Positions 36,126-48,689 of a stretch of 64,000 bases of DNA are shown piece by piece. The notes beneath the pieces are model-generated. The model worked only from the letters and a program-made list of their open reading frames with translations, did not search any database and was not told the DNA's origin. Each line of letters opens with the position of its first letter. Position 1 is the stretch's first letter. Source of the DNA: Schizophyllum amplum (taxonomy: Eukaryota; Basidiomycota; Agaricomycetes; Agaricales; Schizophyllaceae). The position numbers and the translations under genes are program-made. The DNA is taken from assembly GCA_007026445.1 (NCBI GenBank), contig VDMD01000039.1:222263-286262 (forward strand), given 5' to 3'.

Positions 36126-39100
36126 CTAGTCCACCAACGCCAAATCATCCTTCTGAAGCGTCATCGTCGGTTCGTGGCGCTCCTGCCCGTCCACTACCGC
36201 CGGCGCATCTTTATTCGTATACACCTTCAGCCCGAGCACCAGCGGGACGTCGTCCGTTGAGTCGATGACGGTCGGCGCCCAATTGTGACACCTTGAAGAC
36301 ACGACCGATACCGCGTCGTACGGCTTGTCCATGGCCGGAACTTCTTCCGTTGTGGTGATTGTCGTTTCTTGCATCTCGCCGGTGGACGATTTGGAGACGG
36401 TTGTCGTAGTCGTGGTGACGAGGGTGGTAGGCGGCCGGAGCGCTTTCTCCTCGAGCGAGGCAAGGTCTTGCCCAGCAATATTTTCTTCGGGTATGGGAAA
36501 ATGGGCAGGGCTGAGGATCATTGTCAATCGATGTAGCGGGATAGTTGATGACACTCACTTGACGTTGAAGTCTGTAAGGAGAATCAGCTTTATTCGGATT
36601 CAAAATAAAAAGACTGAGACGTACTGGACGCCAGCGAATAGCTTTTAGCCCGTTCCATAAGTATGCGCGACAACTTGCGCGGCTCCCATATGTTGAAGTT
36701 GTCTTGAATGAAGTTCTTTAGAGGGGCCATGAGTGAGGCTCGGCCAAACGCCACAATGGCAACACCCACCTTGTCCCTCGACAGTTTCTTATCTGCGCGC
36801 ACCTATGAGTCCAATACAGTCAGTCTTTGATATCATCGCCTCAAGTAAATCACACTCACGTGAACCACATAATCACCAGCATCCAACTCGATCTCTAAGC
36901 TTACGCTCTTCTTCCAGCCGGCCGTATGAACAGAGCGCCCAACGCATTTCCTCGACCCTTTCTTGAACAGCAGAAAGTCGAGGTTCCAGTCATAGCAGCC
37001 GCGAAGATCCATAAAGTAGCGCTCATTGACGCGGGAGAGGACGATGACGGCGGCCGTGCGCGCGGGTACGGAGATGGTGACTAGGAGCGCTGTCAGTGGA
37101 AACAGCAGTGGACGAGAGCCGGAGGATAAACTCACAGGAGACATCACCATATGACACCGCGCTAGGTAGCGCTCGCGTGGGCACGTGCATCCAGTGCGAC
37201 GCCATCACCCATCGCGAGTCGAAGAGCAAGGTACGGTCCATCCTTGCGTAGAACTGAAGGAAGTCCTTGTCTACCAAAGTACGAGTTAGCCTGGTAAATC
37301 AAATGCAGCAAAACGCGGACGCACACTCCATCACGAATTCCCCGTCGTCGCCGAACCTGTGCCCGAGCTGTGGAAGCACCTCCAGCCACTCCTGCGTCCA
37401 CTCCCGCGAACCGTCTGACCAGGGTCCTGCGCTCACGCGCGTCAGGAAGATTGCCCAGACTGAGAGAAGTCAAAAGCAAAATAACCCACCTGTCCACTCC
37501 GACTCTCCCCAAGGGTTCCTCAACACCAAGAACCGCTTGCCTCTCGCCTCCACAATGCGTAGCACAGAGTAGGAGTGGTCACTGAGAAGCCCGGTGCTCC
37601 GTAGCGCGGTGTTCCCGTTGTGCCGGTCGTCAGGTGACGCGAAGGAGGCGGCGAAGAGGCGGTCCATGTTCGCGCGGCATAGCTCGTCGGTCCAGAAACG
37701 ATCGGGATCGAGGATGTCCTGCCAAGGTTTCACGGGAAATGTCGCGAGGAAGTGCATGAAGCGTACCTTGATTTGGACAGTGCTCGCGACACCGCTGGGG
37801 ATGCATGATGAGTAGTCATGAGAGAGAATGAAAGACCAGCTTACCCAGTCAGATCTTCGATCGCCTCGCCATCCCACCCTGCAACCAGCGCTGAATAGTC
37901 GCCATGTAGCTTGGCGTACGCTTTCTCGATCAGTGATACCCATGTCACGTCTTGCTGTCCAGATCGAGCGAAGTATAGCGCCCGGCCACCTGTGAGCGAC
38001 CTAGTTAATGGCGCGATACAGATTGCGATGCAAATGATTCACCCTTCCTCGCCGAGCGATTGTAAGTCTCCAAGTCGTTGTGGTACAAGAGCTTCTCAGA
38101 TGGCAATAGGTCTTCAAACTTCGGTATTGCTGTGAACAGGAGACTGTTAAGGTGCACGTCAGCGGGGCGCTTCAATTAAGCCGCGACAACGGACTCGTCA
38201 ATGATGACCGGGACCCAGGCATTATCCCTAAAGAAGATGAACCCATATACGCCCACCGCTTCGTCGCGCTGAGGCCTCATAATCAGCATCCAACAAACCC
38301 GCCTCCAACTGTCTGATTTCGCCCCCCTCTTACCTCCACACAAAACCTATCCACTAGGCCCGGCATCGCCGCGCTCGTAGACAGCGCGCTCAAAAACCAA
38401 CAATCGCCCAGCAGATCGCTTTGGACGATGTCGCCCGAGTCCGGGCCGCCTTCGCCAAAGAACCGCGGCTGGTCGAAGATTTGCGTGACGCGCTGGACGT
38501 CGGAGGGCGCGTAGGGCTTCTCAGTACGGAGGCTGAGGCCATGGAGGCAGCGCATGCGGTCGTCTTCGAGGTCGAAATCGATGTCGCTGAGGGAAGGGCG
38601 GATTAGTGCCTTGAAATCCAGATAAACTCAAGGAAAATGCACACCGAAACCTCCTATTTGCTGCCCTACATTCCGCGGCGATCTCACGCACTCGGGTACG
38701 GCACTTCTCGCGCGCCTTGTCAAGCTCGCCGGTGACGAGCTGGCCTGCTTCATCCTGAGCACGGTAGAGTGTAGTGATGGATGCCGGTGTGAGATTGTCG
38801 GCCGATATTTGGACTTCAGTGACGTGAGTTTCGACTTCGGTGATGCGCGTTTCTGTGGCGGAGCTGTAGAGGTGGATGAGTGTTAGTAAAATGCACAGTT
38901 AAAAGGGAATGGCGTACAAAGAGATGGTTTGTGCTGGCGTCTGACTTTTGGGGGACAGGTCCTTGACGTTGATGGCGGACGGTGCGTGGGTGTCGGCGGA
39001 TAGTGCTACCACTGCTAGCGTCTCGGAGGACGCAGCACGTGATTCGTTGACGACGGAGCTCATATGGACCACGTCCCTCCCGGCTTCTTCATCGAGTGAT

Positions 39101-39484
39101 ACCCGCCTAGCGACATTGTGGTCAGCAGGACCGCAATGAAGGCGGCGCACGCACCCATCATCTTTGTCACGCAAGGTTCCTTCAGATGTGTCTGGGAGCA
39201 GATTTGCAGACGGGAAAGAGTCGCAGTCCTCATAATCGCTGCTTCGACTCGACGAACGCGAGCGAGATAGAGATGATGATGGTGAGAGGCGGCCAGCGGA
39301 ATATTCGCCTAATGAACGCGGGCGCGACTCCGATTGGGCGTTGTGCATGAGAGAACCTCCTACGCGACTGCGGCTGACGAAGTTCATCAGTTGAAGTGAA
39401 CGTCAAGCGATAGACAACGTACGAGCTGCTCGCGACACTACCCTTTGGCGTCGTCTGCCGACCGAAAAAATGGAAGATGCCCAT
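36126..39484 (-). CDS. Calpain-family cysteine protease (peptidase C2)
   Basis: Sixteen exons, 849 aa, all phases close (2550 nt): 39484-39423, 39373-39155, 39106-38918, 38863-38645, 38586-38334, 38268-38195, 38143-38043, 37989-37845, 37794-37767, 37718-37490, 37414-37325, 37270-37136, 37089-36860, 36802-36625, 36571-36559, 36510-36126. After a Ser-rich N-terminus the protease core shows the triad: Cys in LLGDCWFLSALST, His in LLSDHSYSVLR, Asn in VLRNPWGESEWTG. RDEAVGVYGFIFF and DDLLFT are further calpain markers. A C2-like domain (YFMDLRGCYDWNLDFLLFKK, GDYVVHV) and a Thr-rich tail ending in acidic residues follow. Cytosolic, calcium-type regulatory protease; substrate unknown. Exon 15 is a 13-nt microexon. 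Confidence 0.93.
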
Positions 39485-41379
39485 GATATTACAAGGTCGA
39501 GTGGACAGGCGACACGAGGTACGGCAGTGGAATCGTCAAGACAAGCAGTGGACAGAGGGTTTAGGGCAGCAGCGAGGGGATCGTCAAAGATAGAGGACGA
39601 GTCAAACGGCGCGGCAGCGATATTAGCGGGCGCAGCAACAAGGTGGTGAAAGGCAGAGGAGTTAGTCGGCGCGGCACCAAAGGGCGTCATATATATGGGT
39701 GGGCGTCGAGCGGGCGCTTAACAGCAGGGACGCCAGTGACACTAGTGTTGCCACGCAGGTCAGCGGCTGTGCAAGCCATCGATCGCGCCGCCATTGAGTT
39801 ACTTCCTGTGGGTGGCTGCGCCGCCAATCGAGTAGCGCGGCGTCCACGTCCGTTGAGTAGCCTACGTAGGGTTCCAATCTGAGAAGCTCAAGCGTCCCAT
39901 TGAGCCTCCCTTGGGCTTCCCTAAACGGTCTCTTGAGCGGCCATTGTGGCCACAAACGAGCATCGAGTACAGCCTCATGTCCGCTGGATGCGGATGCCAG
40001 CCCGTGGGTGGCCGACGATCCCTGGGCGGAGAAGCAGTAAACCTCGAGATATTAACGTCAATACCTGTCAGGACGGCTCGGGTGAGCCTGCATCGGTGCC
40101 CGCAGGGTATCCAGTCAATCAGCAGTGTCTTTCTGACTCAGCCAGATCCTCGCATTCTCATCCACAAAGCGATGCAGAAAGGTTGTGGTCGCGGGAGCGC
40201 AGCAAGCGCTTCTCCATGTGGGAGTAGTGCTTCTGCCTATTCGGGTGCGCCTCTGTCTGTGGGCGTCTATCTCGCGAGCGCTGGGTGGCTCGCGGTAAAC
40301 ACGGCCAACCACGGCCAACCAGGCGCCGTGGGCAATTCAATGAAAGAGTCAGATCGGGAGGCTGAGCGGTGGCAGTGATAGTGCTTGAAGAGAGCGGTGA
40401 CAGCGTACTTATGTAGAGTGAGGTGGCGGTGTCGAGCCGAACAATTGGATTCTGGAAACTACGCCGGCTTTCGCCGAGACTTGCAGTGGCACCACGTGAA
40501 ATGGGAAGGGAGGATGCATAAACCATAAACTGTCCCCTCCTACGCCCATCAGAAGGATGCTCAGGGCCTTCCCAAGAATGATAGAGCGATGCCGCCGTGC
40601 ACAACTCCGCGGTGTAGGACATTAAGTCTCCAAGCTCGGAATGCCTTGTTCACCACCCAGAACTCACCAGCATGTTAACGTCTTTTTTTGGGAGCACCCG
40701 TGCATCAAACCACTGATCTCGAGGCGATGGACTGGTTCCCAGGTGCGGAAGAACTGCCAGTTCTGCTGAAGTGCTGAATTCGCATGACACTCTTCGGAGT
40801 CCATTCTGATTCGCTTCGATAATCTTATCCTATCACGTTTTATCTTATCGACGGCGCCACGAACGAACAAGAGCAGGTCTCGTCCTGGTCTCATCGCCAC
40901 AGGAGGAGGGAAAATGGTCTGACTTCGGACACAGGCACAGTCAGGGAGGATGTGCAGGCCCGTTCGCTTGTCTGCTCAAGGGTGTAAGCTTCTCAATACA
41001 ACTTCAACCATTGTCGTAATGTGCGCTCAACTTCAAGATTCCTCGCCAGTTCTAAGTAACCAGTTTCTCACTTCAAGTTCTCGGCGCACCCTCGGCGCGG
41101 TGTTACTTACAGTGCGTCGAGATTGCACCATATCGAGTTATCTTCTGTTATCTTAGGCTTATCAACATCGTATCAGTTATCGCATTTGCAATATTTGCTT
41201 CCGCACTGCACGTGTCTAACTTCATCCAATCAGAAGGCCAGGATTTGCTCAAAACCGTGGGAAAACGTCTTGATTGTGCTCAGCCCCGATTCGAAGGCCC
41301 AGCGCCGGCGACCCCGCCTCGGGATCAAGCTTGCTCTCGACCGCCATCTCGCCACCGCTCCAGACGACGAGCTCGAACA
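39485..41379. other. Intergenic between calpain and GATA factor
   Basis: About 1.9 kb between divergent genes. It carries the calpain promoter and the GATA-factor 5' leader. A minus-strand frame at 39662-39955 (97 codons, one hydrophobic stretch PLTCVATLVSLASLLLSA) and one at 40158-40622 are open but unrecognised. Both are too weak to call. Confidence 0.4.
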
Positions 41380-43800
41380 ATGTCCGTCGAGTCCCCCGTT
41401 GTGCCTGTCTATTCGACGACAATCCAGCAGTTGCCCTCCACCGAGCGCTTAGCAAGACCCAACGAGCGGTATTCCCCTGAGCCACAGCGCCGCAACAGCG
41501 TCCGCCAGAACAGCAGCCAAAGCCGTCCGCAATCCAGAAATTCCGACGCAAAGAATCACCATCCCAACCCCTCCCCTATCTGCACTCACTGCGGGACCAC
41601 CCAATCGCCCGCCTGGCGACGGGATCAAGAGGGAAACACAGTCTGTAACGCCTGTGGTGAGTCCCCCCACAATTCGCCTTCATCATAGCTAGGGATTGCA
41701 ATCCCCGCGTCCTCACGTCCGGGGATCGTCCATATGCGTCAGGGTTCTTGCTACCGTACAATGCAACGGGAACACGTGAACGCGCGGCGTTTGACGAAAG
41801 CATGCTCAAGGCGTGTATACGGGCAGGCCGAAGACGATGCCTTGTCGCTATCATATCTCATCTTAAACTTCTGAACCCTTCATTTGATCGGTCCCGTTTT
41901 TGAATCCTGGCCTTGGTATCCGCGTCCCGCTCCATTTACCCCCCGCACATTCCGCCGCTGGTCTCTTCCGCCTCCTCGCGAACATCGTCCGCGATCTTGC
42001 TGGGTTTCAGGCCAGGCGGAGGCGTGTACCGACGTCCTATATCTCGCGTGTCGACACCCCCTTCATGGCTTACATCTCTCGCATGTTGATCTCGATCCCG
42101 CTTGACACTCCGAACGCGCGCTAACTGGGCATCACTCGCACGTTGCAGGTCTATATCAGAAGAGCAGCAGACAAATGACACGCCCCGGGTCCTCATCGCC
42201 TACCTCCTTCACGACCTCGCCTTCCGTCTCGCCACAATCGCCCCCTCACGCGCCCGCGCCCTCGTCTTGCCATCCTTCCACGCCGTTGAACGGCGTCGCG
42301 AAGCAGCAGCCCCCTAGGAAATCCATCGGCGGAACCTGTCCCGGAGACGGACGCTGCGACGGCACAGGCGGCGCCTCTGCTTGCTCGGGCTGCCCCACGT
42401 TCATCAACACCGCCAATCACATCACCACCTTCACCATCGGCATGGGCGATAGCAAACCCGAGTTCAAGAACAACGCGCCCATCGATCCGTCCCTGGCACA
42501 CGCGCATTCCAGACCCACCCCCGCCCCCATGCCCGGTCCATCTTCTGCGCCTCAGCCGCCTCCAGTCGCGGGGAGGAGCGCGCCTGAGGAGCGGCCCAAG
42601 AAACTCGGCGTGACCGCGCTCTCATGCGCTAACTGCGGAACGAGTACGACGCCCTTGTGGAGACGAGACGATTCAGGGAACAACATATGTAATGCCTGCG
42701 GTGAGTCCCCAGCGTCCTGCGTCTCGGCTATCGCCCCATCGCGCACATCGACGTGATTGAAACTGACATGACTTTACGTAGGCCTTTACTTCAAGCTGCA
42801 CGGCACCCACCGCCCGAACTCAATGAAGAAGTCGGTGATCAAGCGGCGCAAGCGCGTCCCCGCGAACGGGAACCCGGCGGCGCCCTCAGCAGCGGCTGGG
42901 CAGAACGTGAACGGCGGCGGTGGGCCGTCCGGAGCCCTCCCCCCGCCAGAACATCCACAGATGCAGCACGCGCCGCAACAGCACCATCATTCCGGCTACC
43001 CCATAATGAACCTCCCACCCGGCGCGCATCTACCGCCAGGCGCGCATATGCAGCCGGGTTCGCCTCAGATGGCCCGCCTGTCTGATCAGGCTGCGGCCGA
43101 GGCGCTCGTCGCAGTCGGACGTCCATTCCCGACTGGCGAAGACGCGCGAGGAGGAGAGGAAGAAGGACCGAAGCGGAAACGGGCACGACGGAGCTCGGGG
43201 AAGGAGCCGCGTGGCGACGCAGGAGAAGAGCCCCAGTGGGCGCAGCCAGATGCAGGCCCCTCGTCTCCCCGGAGATTTGAGAGGCCCGCGTCGTCGTCTG
43301 GCTTCCGCCCCGGGTCCTCCTCTGGCTTCCGCCCAGGCTCATCATCGGGTTTCCAGCGCCCCGGCTCTGGCTTCGGCGGCCCGCTACAGGGTCCGCCGAT
43401 CGACCTGCCGCCGCTGAACGCGGCGCTGAGCAGGGGCGGCACGCCGCACCACCCCTCGCACGCACACTACGTGACGCTGCCGCCGCCGCAGGCGACGTAC
43501 GGCGGTCCCGCGCCCGGCTCGCCCGACCTGTCGAGCGTGCTGCACGTGCACGCGCTGACGGGCGGGGTGCCGACGCTGACGGACCTCGAGCGGCACTACC
43601 GCGAGATGGGCGAGCAGAAGCGGCGGATGGAGGAGATGCTGGAGCGCACGGAGCGGATGATGGTCGGGCTGAAGCGGGGCATTGACGAGATGCGGGGTGG
43701 TGGGGAGGCGATCGCGTTGCCGGGCCCGCGGGGGGAGACGAGGGATAGGGAGAAGGAGCCTGTGTGGGCGGTGTCTGCGGCGCCGCATGCGGAGAGGTAG
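41380..43800 (+). CDS. SRE1: Iron-responsive GATA repressor (Sre/Urbs1/SreA/Fep1 family)
   Basis: Three exons, 615 aa: 41380-41656, 42149-42700, 42782-43800. It has two GATA fingers, [20 protein letters not shown] with CNAC, and [20 protein letters not shown] with CNACG, both C-x2-C-x17-C-x2-C. Between them lies the diagnostic Cys-rich iron-sensing segment [20 protein letters not shown]. The C-terminus is Pro/Ser-rich, with a coiled coil ([20 protein letters not shown]) as in Fep1/SreA. Proteins of this class bind ATC-GATA elements and repress siderophore synthesis and iron uptake when iron is replete, acting in the nucleus. Intron 1 is 492 nt, roughly nine times the local norm. Both fingers are split at the identical place, after CNAC, by introns of the same phase. 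Confidence 0.93.
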
Positions 43801-44342
43801 GACGGGCCTGTGCGTGCGCGGCCTGTCCCTTCCCTGGTAAATTATATTGTCCGCCGCATCTCGCTCTTGGTAGCGCATCTCGCACTTGGTTCCTCATCTC
43901 GCTCTTGATTAGGTATGGCTATGGGTTATATGCATATGGTTGTAAGTTATGCTCTCGACTCTACCTCACTCCTCATCCTCATACATACTGTAGTCTTCTT
44001 GTTTGCAAGCATTTACATTTATAACGTATATTGATCAATGCCCGTATGTACATATACAGGACATCCCTTGGTTTATGCATGTTCTCTTCGCTGTGTGCGT
44101 TTGGTCGAGGAAGGCTAGCTTGGTCGAGGGACCGGAGGCAGAATATTCGAACATGAGGCACGGGACCGATTCACGTGATGTGCTGCATATGCTAATGTCA
44201 CATCTCATGACCGTCACGCTCGCCTCTTCAACTTCGCCGTCACCATCCCTCGGCCCTTCCGCTCGTCGCTTGCCCTACATGCTCGCCGAATATATACTCG
44301 GCTGAAATCAGACTTGAGAGAATCCTCGACGTAAGCTCATAT
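43801..44342. other. Intergenic, 3' and 5' flanks
   Basis: About 0.54 kb between two genes on the same strand. T-rich runs and TATATACT near 44291 could serve the downstream gene; nothing else recognised. Confidence 0.4.
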
Positions 44343-46914
44343 ATGGCAACATCCGCATCCCTTGCCGCTCTCCCCTCGTCTCTTCTCTTGCTCGTTCACT
44401 TGCATCTGCTGGAGTTCCCGTCAGCCGATAAACCTGAGTACGATCACAATGTGTTCAACCCGAAGACGCGCGGTCTCAAGGACCGCACGAAGACGATGGA
44501 GGACGTCAGTCACTTTCTGGTTCGCAGACTTGAGCGCGACCGCGTCAAATCGGTGAGTTGGCTGTGGGCTTCTTATGCATGCTTCTACTCACCCAATATA
44601 TACTGACAAATTATCTCAGATCCTCCCGAACTACCCCTGTCAGAAGCCTTCGGATAGCGTGGCATATCGAGCGGCGCTGACCAAGTATCTGGAAACCCTT
44701 CGTCATACGGCGCTCGGTAGTGCGGGCCATGGTAGCGCGAAGTCGGGCACGACTGTGAAGAAGGGCTTGAAGGAGAGTACCCTGACCAAGGCAGGAGTCG
44801 CATCTTTCTGGTGGAAAGACGTCCTAGTGCGAAAATCCACCCTTGAAGAATGCGCGGGCGAGCGGTACGTTTGGAAGTTCGCTTTCATGAGCCTTCCAGA
44901 TTTATGATCTCCATTCAAGATTCGAGCGCATACTTCTTGCTCTATCTGTTCACGCCCTTATGAAGTCCGTCAAGGGCGCGAACGATCCTGGGGTAAGGCG
45001 TGACCTTCCCATCTGTGAGAATCTACTGATTGATATGATTAGATCCTTCATTCTCCTCAGGCGCAGCCAATCACATATGCGGCCAGGCTCAATGACACCA
45101 TGCGCGTGAGGAAAGACTGGCTTCGCCGCATGGACGAACTTCAGCGACAGAAGGCACAGCTGTCGCGCTTGAAGGTGCGCTCGTGACCTGATGGTATTGC
45201 ACCTCGCCGTTTATGAATTTCCTCCTGAAGGCTGGTCTGGCTCAAACGAACGGTGTGAAAGGCAGATACGAAGCTTTGTCTACAAACCGCCTAGTTGCCT
45301 TTGCTTGCTCGAAGTACGAAGACCTCTCCAGTTCCTGGTCAACGGCGGCCCTTGATTTTCTACTTGCTGTGGCGGGTGTCGTCAGACCAAGTGAGGCGCG
45401 CAAGCCAGGAAGTACAAGCGTTGCGGTGACCCTGAGCGTATCTCGATCTAACTTCGCCTCCGCTTCCGTAAGTCACGATCCTGATCATGGTGTAGTTTCC
45501 GTTATGACCTTGAGGCAGACTTCCCGGACGGCACCTCAACCCCTCCCAGTCGCCGCGGCCCTTCATCCCTCATATCTACGCAAACTTCGCAGAAACATCT
45601 CCGCAGGCGCCGGCGCCACCAGCAAAGGCCAGCGGACTCGTGTGTCTGTCGGCGAAGCGCACGGCGCTGCAAGTGTGCACGCAGCAGCCTCGACGCATCA
45701 TACACCCAAAACAGATCGATTGGTTGAAAAAGAAAGGGAAATGAAGCGCGTTCTGCGCGAGGGGCTGGACACAGTACGCAGGCGGCGCGAAGAAGCAAGC
45801 GCGAGGCTCCAGAAGGTACTGCGTGAGAGAAAAGCAGCCCCCGCGGCGCGTGCAGAGCTCAATGTCTGGCGACCTCCCCCGCCGGCTACCATATACTTCG
45901 ATGTAAGCCTCCATCTTTCTCCATGCGATGCAGCAATGACGCTTCCTTCCCTTTGTTGTGCGAAGCTGACGCCTTGTCGCAGACGATCTCTAGCCGAGAG
46001 ACAACACTGGATACTCAAGCCTCAGGTCCTTTTGCGGAGCCCCTTCAGACACGAATCGACCGCGTACGAGCTCGATGGAAGGAAAATGCGGCAGTCCGAC
46101 AGGAGAGCAAGGTCTCACGCATACCGAAGCCCTCAGCCACTGCTAAAGGGCCGCCGCTTAAGGCATCTACGCAGCGTGCACGATCCTTCGCGCCATCCGG
46201 GAAAACAACGGAGACCGCGCCTGGCCTCCAACTCGACTATCAGACAACGCATAAACCCCAAACTCGTCACGGGCGCAAATCGGTTCGCTCCAGGAGGTCG
46301 GCGCGTGTATCTCTTGTGTGCCCCCCAGCGATATATGAACTCGGAGATGACGAAGTCACGCAGGCAGGTGCCTGTCGTGTACGCCTTCCGTTACACTGAC
46401 GCGCTCTCACAGATTTTGGACCAGCTGCGTGACGACTCGTCGGAAGACGAGAGTGGGACGCCACGGGTGGGGGTAATCCCGACTACGCCAGGAAAGCTGC
46501 TATCAACGTCGAGAACGCCAGGTAACCTGATTTCTACTGCAAAACGTCGAAAGCGGGAGACGTTTGCTATGCCGCCTGGAGGGCCTCCATTGCCGCTTCC
46601 GGAGGCAGACCTCGTGGTAGAGGATGAGGAGTCTGCCAGCGATGACCGAGCAGACGACGATAGCGAAGACTACGAAGAGGGTCACAGCGTGTCGCTGCGT
46701 GATATCCTCCTGCAGGCGAACGCGACGGGAATGAACCTCACGGGTAAGTGTGTCATTTATGGTGTACCAGCGCCATGCGAGCGCTTGCGAGGCGTTTTCC
46801 GTACTTTCTTTGCCTTCATCAGCTTACGCGCAGACTCGCAACATATACTGACGATCCTTTCAAGTTTCCGGACACCTAGAGGACGAGATGGACGATGACG
46901 ATCCCTTTGATTAA
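44343..46914 (+). CDS. HAUS6: HAUS augmin-like complex subunit 6
   Basis: The N-terminus matches the HAUS6_N pattern: LLLVHLHLLEFP, FNPKTRGLKDRTKTMEDVSH with FLVRRLE, an ILPNYPCQKPSDS region and SFWWKDVLVRKSTLEECAGE before RFERILLALSVHAL. Exons: 44343-44552, 44620-44864, 44920-44992, 45043-45174, 45231-45467, 45519-45902, 45983 to about 46367, 46413-46743, 46865-46914. A coiled coil (EKEREMKRVLREGLDTVRRR) and an acidic C-terminus (DEMDDDDPFD) follow. The junction between 46367 and 46413 is unresolved: the good GT/AG pair leaves the wrong phase, and the in-phase pair makes a 34-nt intron. HAUS6 belongs to augmin, which recruits gamma-tubulin to spindle microtubules. Family assignment by eye is moderately confident. 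Confidence 0.75.
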
Positions 46915-47079
46915 GTAGTACTAGCTCGCCGTCAGGAGTCCGCTAGGGTCCGACATCTTACCTTCAAAGACTACTTATTGTGGCTTTTCCCAATTGAACA
47001 TTGCATTCCAATCCATTGTGGGCAAGAGTGATACAACAAAGCTCCTAGCAAGCGTTAACCATACCCCCACCCGACCGAA

Positions 47080-48551
47080 CTACAACAAGAGGCTGACGAG
47101 GGCATCGTACGCGTCCTTCGGAGCGAAGGACGAGTCGAACAAGAGCGGGGTCTCGCTTGCACGCCAGGAGTTCTATGGGTAATCCCATTAGCGACCTCCA
47201 GCAAAGTGAAAGCGAAAAGACGTACAGCGTCTGACACACCCCAGCTAGTAATCGAAACGCACCTGGGCTCGTCGAGGCAGGCCTGAGCCACAGCGACGTA
47301 GTCCGCAGTAGGCGCGCTAGCAATGTCAAGCTCCGTAATAGCGACCTCGAGACCCGTCGATGCGAGCGTGGTGATCGCGTCAGCGACGCCGCTGGATCCA
47401 CCGGCCTGTAGACCATGTCAGAACAAGAGATTGGTGGAACGATGGCGACATAAAGCGTCACGATTGACAGAACTGACCGAAAGATGCGTCTGCGTGCCGA
47501 TGCCATCGATAAGCTGGGTGCCGGAGTTGACCTTCTTAACAAGCGCAACCATGGCCTGCACCTTCGCGTTGTTCGAGTCGAGGTTGAAGTCGTTGATGTA
47601 CAACTTCGCAGTGGAGTCTGCGGCGCGCGCGGCTTCGAAGGCGGTAGCGATGAAGCTATCGCCAAGGACGTTGGAGAAAACGCTGGAGCGCAGCGTGCCG
47701 TCTTCGTTCAGCACTTCGCTGGACAAACGTCAGAGAACTGAGAGACGGGGAGTCGGGGTCACTCACTTGACAACATCCCACTAGTGAAGGGTGGTATGTG
47801 AGCAGTTGACCAGTAACATGTTTAAGGGCGTACAGCTGCGGGCCCTGGTCAGCACAAATCCACGCATATTCTGAGGTAAAGACTGACCATAAAATTGCCC
47901 GGCGTAGCGACCCGCAACGCCAGCGATGTGGCTCTGGATCACGGAGGTCAAGGTAGCAGCATCGCTAATCGCAGATACGTATGCGGGTAGCTGCGAGTGC
48001 CAGACTGCAGAGGAGACCTGATGAGCACCGGCATCTGAGACGGCCAATTGGACGCACCGAGTGTATGCCCCCGAACCATCAAGCAGTTGGAGTTGGCGAA
48101 GTCGACGAGCGCGTCGGCACCCGTGAAGCTGAAGCTTCCTTGCGTCGCTAGACGAAGGCTCGTGTCAGTAAGCCAGCATACGATAGAGCAGAGGGACTAC
48201 TCACGCTCAATGGACTCCCACTATCACCAGCACATGGTGTCGATCAGCGATCGTAGCTTGAACCTGGACGGTACGCGTACCTTCATCGAGTTCTCGGGTG
48301 TCAGAGCACCAAATTCGCTCGTCAATACCTCCGTGTTGCTGCTGATGCTGAGCGTGTTGGAGTCTCCGATGTTACCCTGATGTTCCTGTCAGGCGCTGAC
48401 TCGAGGACCGGTCGATTGAGTCACGCACCCAAAAGAGCTTTCCCTTGGCGACAAACAGGTCATTCAGACCGCTGAGCTGTCGCGGTGCGGGCACCGCGCC
48501 GGCGCGGGCGACAGAGAGCGCGAAAGACACGAGTGCGAGGAGGACCTGCAT
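47080..48551 (-). CDS. Secreted GH10 endo-1,4-beta-xylanase
   Basis: 323 aa with signal peptide [19 protein letters not shown] and no CBM1. Exons: 48551-48429, 48376-48281, 48220-48205, 48147-48058, 48004-47888, 47835-47834, 47780-47767, 47718-47478, 47405-47226, 47172-47080; phases close (972 nt). GH10 landmarks: [39 protein letters not shown] (acid/base Glu), [18 protein letters not shown], and VAITELDIA (nucleophile Glu), then SWGVSD and [12 protein letters not shown]. The Tyr-Ala-Trp join needs a 2-nt exon (CT) between introns of 52 and 53 nt; exons of 14 and 16 nt also occur. The enzyme would hydrolyse xylan backbones outside the cell. It is divergent from no obvious partner. Confidence 0.93.
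47834..47835 (-). other. 2-nt microexon of the GH10 gene
   Basis: Between FYxx (exon ending TTTTATG) and TGGGATGTTGTC the universally expected residue pair is Ala-Trp. Donor GTCAGT at 47887, branch-like TGCTGACC, acceptor CGCAG at 47836, then CT, then donor GTACGC at 47833 and acceptor CACTAG at 47781. G+CT encodes Ala. Both flanking introns then have ordinary lengths (52 and 53 nt). The alternative acceptor CCAG 9 nt upstream would give Gly-Pro-Ala-Ala but lies only a few bases from the branch site. Confidence 0.65.
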
Positions 48552-48676
48552 ACTGGCACAAGTGGGGGAAGTTGGAAGATGAAGAACGAAAGGGTGGGTA
48601 CAAAGAAGGGAGACGTGTCGAGAACAATGAACGAGAAGACGGGAGCAGCAATGGTGAAGACGCCGAAGCGCGAGAC

Positions 48677-48683
48677 TTTATAG
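48677..48683 (-). promoter_or_regulatory. TATA-like element of GH10 gene
   Basis: TATAAAG on the minus strand about 126 bp upstream of the xylanase ATG at 48551, in a position typical of highly inducible fungal hydrolase genes. Confidence 0.5.
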
Positions 48684-48689
48684 TCGGCG

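Noticed and set aside
39662..39955. 97-codon minus-strand frame with one hydrophobic segment
   Set aside because: A single membrane-like segment without homology or splice context is not enough to call a gene.
42839..43897. Long 352-codon minus-strand frame
   Set aside because: GC-rich shadow of the GATA-factor exon on the opposite strand.
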